Assembly (NCBI GenBank): GCA_025966175.1
Contig: JAOPVN010000513.1
Span: 1-11,477 of the forward strand
Source of the DNA: Modestobacter sp.
Lineage (GTDB): Bacteria; Actinomycetota; Actinomycetes; Mycobacteriales; Geodermatophilaceae
Direction of reading: 5' to 3'
Length of the DNA: 11,477 nt
Both the position numbers and the translations under genes were made by a program. The notes beneath the pieces are model-generated. The model was not told the origin of the DNA. It searched no databases and worked only from the letters and a program-made list of their open reading frames with translations. The number at the start of each line of letters is the position of its first letter. Within the stretch, counting starts at the first letter, position 1. Shown in pieces: positions 5,947-11,477 of this stretch.

Positions 5947-6696
5947 TCACATGAACCGCCCGCCGGTCACCTCCAGCACAGCGCCGGTCATGTAGCTGGC
6001 GAGATCGCTGGCGAGGAACAGCACGACGTTCGCGACCTCGTGAGGCTCGGCAGCGCGGCCGAGGGGGATCTCGGCGAGTTTCTGCTGGAGGACGTCCTCC
6101 CGCAGCACCGATGTCATCGGGGTATTGACCAGTCCCGGCTGGACCGCGTTGACACGCACCCCCCGATGAGCCAGTTCCTTGGCGGCGGCTTTGGTGAACC
6201 CCACCACCCCGGCCTTGGCGGCGGAGTAGTTGGTCTGGCCCACCAGGCCGACCTTGCCAGAGATCGACGAGACGTTGACGATCGAGCCGCTGCCTTGTTC
6301 ACGCAGGACCTCTGCGGCTGCCTGGGTCATGAGCATCGTCCCCAGGAGGTTCACGTCGAAGACGGCTTGCCACGCCTCGACCGTCATCCGTCGCAGTGTG
6401 GCGTCGCGGGTGACGCCAGCGTTGTTGACGACCACGTCGAGGCTGCCCCACTGCGCGATCGCCGTGCGCACAGCGGCGCGCGTGTCAGCCTCGGACCGCA
6501 CGTCCACTGCGAGGCCGGAGGCCGCGTCCGGATGGGTCGCGTTGATGCCGTCGGCGGTGGCCTGCGCCGCTCCGCCGTCGATGTCGGCGAGGAGGACGTG
6601 TGCGCCGGCGTCGGCCAGGCGTTCAGCTGTCGCCCGACCTATGCCCTGTGCGGCGCCGGTGACCAGGGCCACCTTGCCGGTTAGCAGAGAGGTCAT
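5947..6696 (-). CDS. Short-chain dehydrogenase, probable 3-hydroxyacyl-CoA dehydrogenase
   Basis: A 249-aa classical SDR of the FabG-like group. It shows the nucleotide-binding TGAAQGIG (13-20), NNAG (91-94), and the full catalytic set Asn116, Ser144 in NVSSISGK, Tyr157 and Lys161 (YSAAK). Asp38 at the end of the second strand (LLADID) favours NAD(H) over NADP(H), which suits an oxidative beta-oxidation role such as 3-hydroxyacyl-CoA to 3-ketoacyl-CoA more than fatty-acid synthesis. The start MTSLLTGK at 6696 has GGAG 9 bases upstream; the open frame continues to 6843 but those residues are not family-like and cross the operator. It is divergent from the PaaX-family gene and convergent with the thioesterase. 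Acting after a MaoC-type hydratase would make a coherent two-step route, though the pairing is inference; other secondary alcohols are possible substrates. Confidence 0.88.
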   Translation of the reverse strand: MTSLLTGKVALVTGAAQGIGRATAERLADAGAHVLLADIDGGAAQATADGINATHPDAASGLAVDVRSEADTRAAVRTAIAQWGSLDVVVNNAGVTRDATLRRMTVEAWQAVFDVNLLGTMLMTQAAAEVLREQGSGSIVNVSSISGKVGLVGQTNYSAAKAGVVGFTKAAAKELAHRGVRVNAVQPGLVNTPMTSVLREDVLQQKLAEIPLGRAAEPHEVANVVLFLASDLASYMTGAVLEVTGGRFM

Positions 6697-6825
6697 CTGA
6701 CGACTCCGGTCGAGTCCGGGTTGCGTCGCGCGATCGGCTGGACGTGAGTGGCCTCCGGGACGTCTGGGAACGGGCGCACTGCACTCTCCTCGTGGGGCCG
6801 GCCGCTTGTGCGGTTCGGATACTGT

Positions 6826-6847
6826 GCAGTTGACTAAGGTCATGCGT
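6826..6847. promoter_or_regulatory. Candidate operator, palindrome site D
   Basis: The left part GCAGTTGACT (6826-6835), centre AA and right part GGTCATGCGT (6838-6847) keep the 10-2-10 layout and the core TGAC-N4-GTCA of site A, but only 5 of 10 arm positions match as an inverted repeat. Read from the minus strand it agrees with site A at 15 of 22 positions. It could control the dehydrogenase and autoregulate the PaaX gene. It is the weakest full-length member of the set. Confidence 0.45.
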
Positions 6848-7025
6848 CAAATGATCGGGGTCGGGATGCCCGTCGGTACGTGGCCCTCGTGGCACATGAG
6901 TGCCTGCCCGGGCAACCACGCTGGTCCACGCGACGGTGGGCCGGGCCGGGCGGGGCGACGGGGACGTCCGGAGGGTGCCGCGGGGTTCCGCGTCGTAGGA
7001 GTTCCGTGCTCTGTGGGCCACCGGA

Positions 7026-7031
7026 TAGGGT
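7026..7031 (+). promoter_or_regulatory. Possible -10 of a leaderless PaaX-family transcript
   Basis: TAGGGT (TANNNT type) ends 9 bases before the ATG at 7041, and there is no clear Shine-Dalgarno sequence in front of that ATG. In actinobacteria this geometry is typical of leaderless mRNAs starting at or next to the start codon. No good -35 is visible, so this is tentative. Confidence 0.3.
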
Positions 7032-7040
7032 GACGCGACC

Positions 7041-7892
7041 ATGGTGGACGATGCACGCGCTCTCCTGCGTTCGAGCCTGGCGCTCAGGCCCCAGGAGCTG
7101 ATCCTGTCCCTGGTCGGGGAGTACGTCGAGCACGGCGGTCACGTGTGGTCCGGTGGTCTCGTCCGCACCATGGAGGACCTGGGCTTCACCGCTGCCGGTG
7201 CCCGGATCGCGCTCAACCGGGTTGTCTCCCGCGGGCTGTTCGAGGTCATCAAGGACGGGCGTCGCGTCTACTACTCCCCGACGCCACGTCTGGAACACCT
7301 GCTCGCGGAAGGACATCGGCAGACCTTCTGGTTCCGCTACCCCGCCCGCCCTTGGGGCGGCGAGTGGACAATGGTGTGGTACGCGATCCCGGAACAGCAC
7401 CTGCTGGCGCGCCGCCGGTTCAGTCGCCGTCTCGGCTTCCTCGGCTTCTCAGCCCTGCATGACGGCACGTGGCTGGCGCCGTGCGACCGCTCCGAGGACA
7501 CGCGCGCGGCCGTCGAAGAACTCGGCCTGCTCGATTACGTCGTCGTGTTCGTCGGTGCCGCTCCGGGGTGGCTGAGTCAGTCGGCGGTGCTGCGGCATGC
7601 CTGGGACCTCCCGGAGGTGGCCGGGCGGTACACGGCTGTCATCGAGGAGTTCGGGCGTTATGCCTCAGCCGACGAACGGGCACGACTCCAGCCGCGGGAG
7701 GCCTTCGAGGTTCGCACCTTCCTCATCGAGGCCATCCGGCAGATCGCCCCGCTCGACCCCAAGATCCCGGACGCCGAGTTGGGACTGGACTGGGACCGTA
7801 GCCAGGCGATCGCCCTGTTCAACACGGTCGAATCGGCATTGCGGCCGGCGGCTCAGGCCTACTTCGCCGACCGGGTCGATCCGCACCGCTGA
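7041..7892 (+). CDS. PaaX-family transcriptional regulator
   Basis: A 283-aa DNA-binding regulator. Residues 14-80 form the PaaX-type winged helix: LRPQELILSLVGEYVEHGG, the recognition region AAGARIALNRVVSRGL and the wing DGRRVYYSPTP. A central domain (about 95-175, from FWFRYPARPWGGEWTMVWYAIPE) resembles the Cas2-like ferredoxin fold of the family, and the C-terminal domain (about 180-268) ends with the usual FLIEAIRQIAPLDPKIP and ALFNTVESAL. Characterised PaaX proteins repress aromatic-acid genes and are released by phenylacetyl-CoA; other members answer to other CoA thioesters. It is divergent from the dehydrogenase gene with palindrome site D between them, the usual position for a local autoregulated repressor. 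Family membership is clear; ligand and operator are inference. No phenylacetate-oxygenase genes are in this window, so the symbol paaX is not assigned. Confidence 0.9.
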   Translation: MVDDARALLRSSLALRPQELILSLVGEYVEHGGHVWSGGLVRTMEDLGFTAAGARIALNRVVSRGLFEVIKDGRRVYYSPTPRLEHLLAEGHRQTFWFRYPARPWGGEWTMVWYAIPEQHLLARRRFSRRLGFLGFSALHDGTWLAPCDRSEDTRAAVEELGLLDYVVVFVGAAPGWLSQSAVLRHAWDLPEVAGRYTAVIEEFGRYASADERARLQPREAFEVRTFLIEAIRQIAPLDPKIPDAELGLDWDRSQAIALFNTVESALRPAAQAYFADRVDPHR

Positions 7893-7970
7893 CCCCCGCG
7901 CGGGCGGCTCGTCGACGCGCGCGTCAGCCCGGGGGCCCTCCTCCGGGTGTGGGCGTTCGGGCACGTCCAG

Positions 7971-7983
7971 CCGTCGGCGACGG
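7971..7983 (-). terminator. Small hairpin after the acyl-CoA ligase stop
   Basis: CCGTC (7971-7975) and GACGG (7979-7983) form a 5-bp stem with a 3-base loop, starting about 8 bases beyond the ligase TGA on the minus strand. No T-tract. The rest of the 99-bp convergent gap is GC-rich with other weak self-complementary stretches, so this may be only part of the end signal. Confidence 0.28.
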
Positions 7984-7991
7984 GTGGCTGC

Positions 7992-9737
<1,746 letters not shown>

Positions 9738-9830
9738 CCGTCGTCCTCACGATCAGCGTCGGTGCGGGCCCCCAGAGTGGCGTACGTCACGCGCTGAGTC
9801 GACATCGCCCCCGTGCGTCAGGATGGGCCG

Positions 9831-10682
9831 ATGAGCGAGCAGCGCACGGCCCTGGTCCTCGGCGGCGGGGGCATCACCGGCATCGCCTGGGAGATCGGCG
9901 TGGTCGCGGGCCTGGCGGAGGCCGGCATCGACCTGACCAGCGCCGACCTGGTGGTCGGCACCTCGGCCGGGTCGGTGGTGGGTGCGCAGCTGCGCAGCGG
10001 GGTCGACGTCGCGGCCCTCTACGAGCGCCAGCTGGAGCCGCCGTCGCAGGAGCGGGTGGCCCGCATGGGCCGCGGCACCCTGGCCCGGTACGCGCTGGCG
10101 ATGCTGCTGGCCCGCCGCGACGACACCGCCTTCCGCCGCCGGATCGGGCTGCTCGCGCGCACCGCCGCCGACAGCGGGGTCACCCCCTCCGAGGAGGAGC
10201 GTCGGGGCGCGATCGCCTCCCGGCTGCCGAGCACCCAGTGGCCCGACCGGCCGCTGATGGTCACCGCCGTGGACACCGAGAGCGGCGAGTTCACCACCTT
10301 CACCCGCGACTCGGGGGTCGACCTGCTGGCCGCGGTCGGGGCCAGCTGCGCCGTCCCCGGGGTGTACCCGCCGGTGACGATCGCCGGCCGGCGGTACATG
10401 GACGGCGGCATGCGCTCGGGCGCCAACGCCGACCTGGCCACCGGCTACGACCGGGTGGTGGTGCTCGCGCCGATCCCGCGCGGGATCGGGCCGATGGCCA
10501 GCGTCGACGCGCAGGTCACCTCGCTGGTCAGCCGGGTGGCGGCGGTCTCCCCGGACGCGGCGAGCCGGACGGCGATCGGGAAGAACGTGCTCGACCCGGC
10601 TGCCCGGGAGCCCTCGGCGCGGGCCGGGCGCGCACAGGCCGCCGCGGTGGCCGACCGGGTCGCCGAGGTCTGGCAGGGCTGA
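9831..10682 (+). CDS. Patatin-like phospholipase/esterase
   Basis: A 283-aa patatin-fold hydrolase with a Ser-Asp dyad. It has the oxyanion loop GGGGITG (11-17), the nucleophile elbow GTSAGS with Ser45, and MDGGMRSGAN with catalytic Asp191 in the DGG form of the DG[AG] motif. There is no signal peptide, so it is likely cytoplasmic. The ATG at 9831 is chosen because AGGA lies 7 bases upstream; an in-frame GTG at 9813 lacks a good site. A 30-bp gap separates it from the enoyl-CoA hydratase, indicating one operon, and it is divergent from an acyl-CoA ligase. Together these suggest that it frees fatty acid from a lipid or ester for activation and beta-oxidation; the substrate is inference. Many actinobacterial patatins of this type are uncharacterised. 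Confidence 0.87.
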   Translation: MSEQRTALVLGGGGITGIAWEIGVVAGLAEAGIDLTSADLVVGTSAGSVVGAQLRSGVDVAALYERQLEPPSQERVARMGRGTLARYALAMLLARRDDTAFRRRIGLLARTAADSGVTPSEEERRGAIASRLPSTQWPDRPLMVTAVDTESGEFTTFTRDSGVDLLAAVGASCAVPGVYPPVTIAGRRYMDGGMRSGANADLATGYDRVVVLAPIPRGIGPMASVDAQVTSLVSRVAAVSPDAASRTAIGKNVLDPAAREPSARAGRAQAAAVADRVAEVWQG

Positions 10683-10712
10683 CGTGATCACTGGACGAGA
10701 AGAGGACGCGCG

Positions 10713-11477
10713 ATGACCGGACCCGTGCTGACCGAGGTGACCGACGGGGTCGGGGTGCTGACCCTGAACCGACCGGAGGCCAAGAACGCCGTCGACCTGG
10801 CGACGGCGCGGGCGGTGGCCGCGGCGGTCGACGAGTTCGAGGCCCGCGACGACGTCGCCGTCCTGGTGCTCACCGGCGCCGGTGGGACGTTCTGCGCCGG
10901 GATGGACCTCAAGGCCTTCGCCCGCGGGGAGCGGCCCCGGGTGGAGGGCCGCGGGTTCGCCGGGATCACCGAGGCGCCCCCGGCCAAGCCGCTCATCGCC
11001 GCCGTGGAGGGCTGGGCGCTGGCCGGGGGCTGCGAGCTCGCGTTGACCGCCGACCTGATCGTGGCCGCCCGGGACGCCCGCTTCGGCATCCCGGAGGTCA
11101 AGCGGGGGCTGTTCGCCGCCGGCGGCGGGGTGCTGCGGCTGGCCAAGGCGCTGCCCTACCAGCGGGCCATGGAGATGGCGCTGACCGGCGACCCGATGCC
11201 GGCCGAGGAGGCGCACCGGTTCGGGCTGGTCAACGTGCTGACCGAGCCCGGTGGCGCGCTGGCCGGCGCGCGTGAGCTGGCCGCCCGGATCGCGGCCAAC
11301 GGTCCGCTGGGGGTGCGGGTCAGCAAGCAGCTGATCGCCGGGTCGGTCGGCTGGACCGACCGCGCCGCGTTCGAGGCCCAGCAGGAGCTCGCCGACACGG
11401 TGTTCGACTCGGCCGACGCGCAGGAGGGCGCCCGGGCCTTCGCCGAGAAGCGCGCCCCCGTCTGGCGCGGGGCCTGA
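10713..11477 (+). CDS. Enoyl-CoA hydratase/isomerase (crotonase family)
   Basis: A 254-aa crotonase complete to its TGA, which coincides with the window end. It shows NRPEAKNAV (19-27), the first oxyanion-hole segment CAGMDLKAF (61-69), the second in ALAGGCELAL with Glu108, and FGIPEVKRGLFAAGGG with Glu128. Glu108 and Glu128 align with the two catalytic glutamates of rat mitochondrial crotonase (144 and 164), so true hydratase activity is likely. AAGAGGA (10700-10706) stands six bases before the ATG. It is co-directional with the patatin-like gene 30 bp upstream and divergent from the acyl-CoA ligase, giving a hydrolase-ligase-hydratase set. Substrate range is unknown; actinobacteria carry many paralogues of this family. 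Confidence 0.91.
   Translation: MTGPVLTEVTDGVGVLTLNRPEAKNAVDLATARAVAAAVDEFEARDDVAVLVLTGAGGTFCAGMDLKAFARGERPRVEGRGFAGITEAPPAKPLIAAVEGWALAGGCELALTADLIVAARDARFGIPEVKRGLFAAGGGVLRLAKALPYQRAMEMALTGDPMPAEEAHRFGLVNVLTEPGGALAGARELAARIAANGPLGVRVSKQLIAGSVGWTDRAAFEAQQELADTVFDSADAQEGARAFAEKRAPVWRGA

Larger units (their letters stand above)
6697..7040. other. Divergent regulatory gap between dehydrogenase and PaaX genes
   Basis: This 344-bp gap has no convincing gene. Open frames crossing it have poor start signals and no recognisable protein. It holds palindrome site D at 6826-6847, roughly 130 bp from the dehydrogenase start and 190 bp from the PaaX start, followed by a GC-rich stretch. A -35-like TTGACG reads toward the dehydrogenase (plus 6845-6850), but I see no good -10 at the right distance. 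Confidence 0.55.

Noticed and set aside
6697..6843. N-terminal extension of the short-chain dehydrogenase to 6843
   Set aside because: About 49 added residues rich in Pro/Arg do not fit the SDR fold, which starts normally at MTSLLTGKVALVTG; the extension also covers palindrome site D.
7914..7925. Perfect 12-bp palindrome GACGCGCGCGTC in the gap after the PaaX gene
   Set aside because: As a hairpin it gives only a 4-bp stem, no T-tract follows, and GCGC-rich self-complementary runs are common in such DNA. It may be part of a longer weak terminator (CCCCCG at 7893 with CGGGGG at 7930) but I cannot support that.
9773..9800. GCGTACGTCACGC in the ligase-patatin gap as a further copy of the operator
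   Set aside because: It shares CGTACGTCA with site C but lacks the AAGTGT half and the TGAC-N4-GTCA core; probably chance.
9753..11216. Long open frame (487 codons) on the minus strand opposite the patatin and enoyl-CoA hydratase genes
   Set aside because: Its translation is low-complexity Arg/Gly/Pro/His-rich with no motif, and the plus strand carries two proteins with full catalytic motifs. This is the usual antisense frame in very high-GC coding DNA.

Overview
High-GC, densely packed DNA with actinobacterial style: strong G/C bias at codon third positions, long antisense open frames, AGGAG-type ribosome sites and ATGA gene overlaps. No rRNA, tRNA, mobile element or CRISPR is visible, so the genus cannot be fixed; a soil actinomycete (for example Geodermatophilaceae or Pseudonocardiales) is a reasonable guess. 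Twelve protein genes are supported, one cut by the left edge; the last ends exactly at the right edge.

Left block, 1-7892. A MaoC-type hydratase (partial, minus) lies downstream of a complete five-gene branched-chain-amino-acid-type (LIV/HAAT) ABC importer on the minus strand: lipoprotein receptor, two permeases and two ATPases, the last four genes joined by three 4-bp ATGA overlaps. Divergent from the receptor gene is a small hot-dog thioesterase. Facing it across a hairpin-rich gap is an NAD-type short-chain dehydrogenase, and divergent from that is a PaaX-family transcriptional repressor.

Most interesting signal. The 9-mer GTCAAGTGT is seen only three times in the window, always in intergenic promoter DNA. 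Two copies form the right arm of an imperfect 22-bp palindrome built as 10-2-10 with core TGAS-N4-GTCA; a third palindrome with the same core lies between the dehydrogenase and the PaaX gene; the remaining 9-mer copy overlaps the -35 of the receptor promoter. These sites link maoC, the importer, the thioesterase, the dehydrogenase and the PaaX gene into one candidate regulon. My hypothesis is an uptake-plus-CoA-thioester catabolic module for an organic acid (aromatic, alicyclic or branched), possibly repressed by the PaaX protein until an acyl- or aryl-CoA intermediate appears. The substrate cannot be read from sequence, and no CoA ligase, ring-attacking enzyme, acyl-CoA dehydrogenase or thiolase lies inside this block.

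Right block, 7992-11477. A 581-aa acyl-CoA ligase (minus) is divergent from a patatin-like hydrolase and an enoyl-CoA hydratase (plus, 30-bp gap). This fits release of an acyl group from a lipid or ester, CoA activation and a beta-oxidation step. It carries no copy of the palindrome, and hand-counted samples are richer in GC than most of the left block, so it may be a separate unit.
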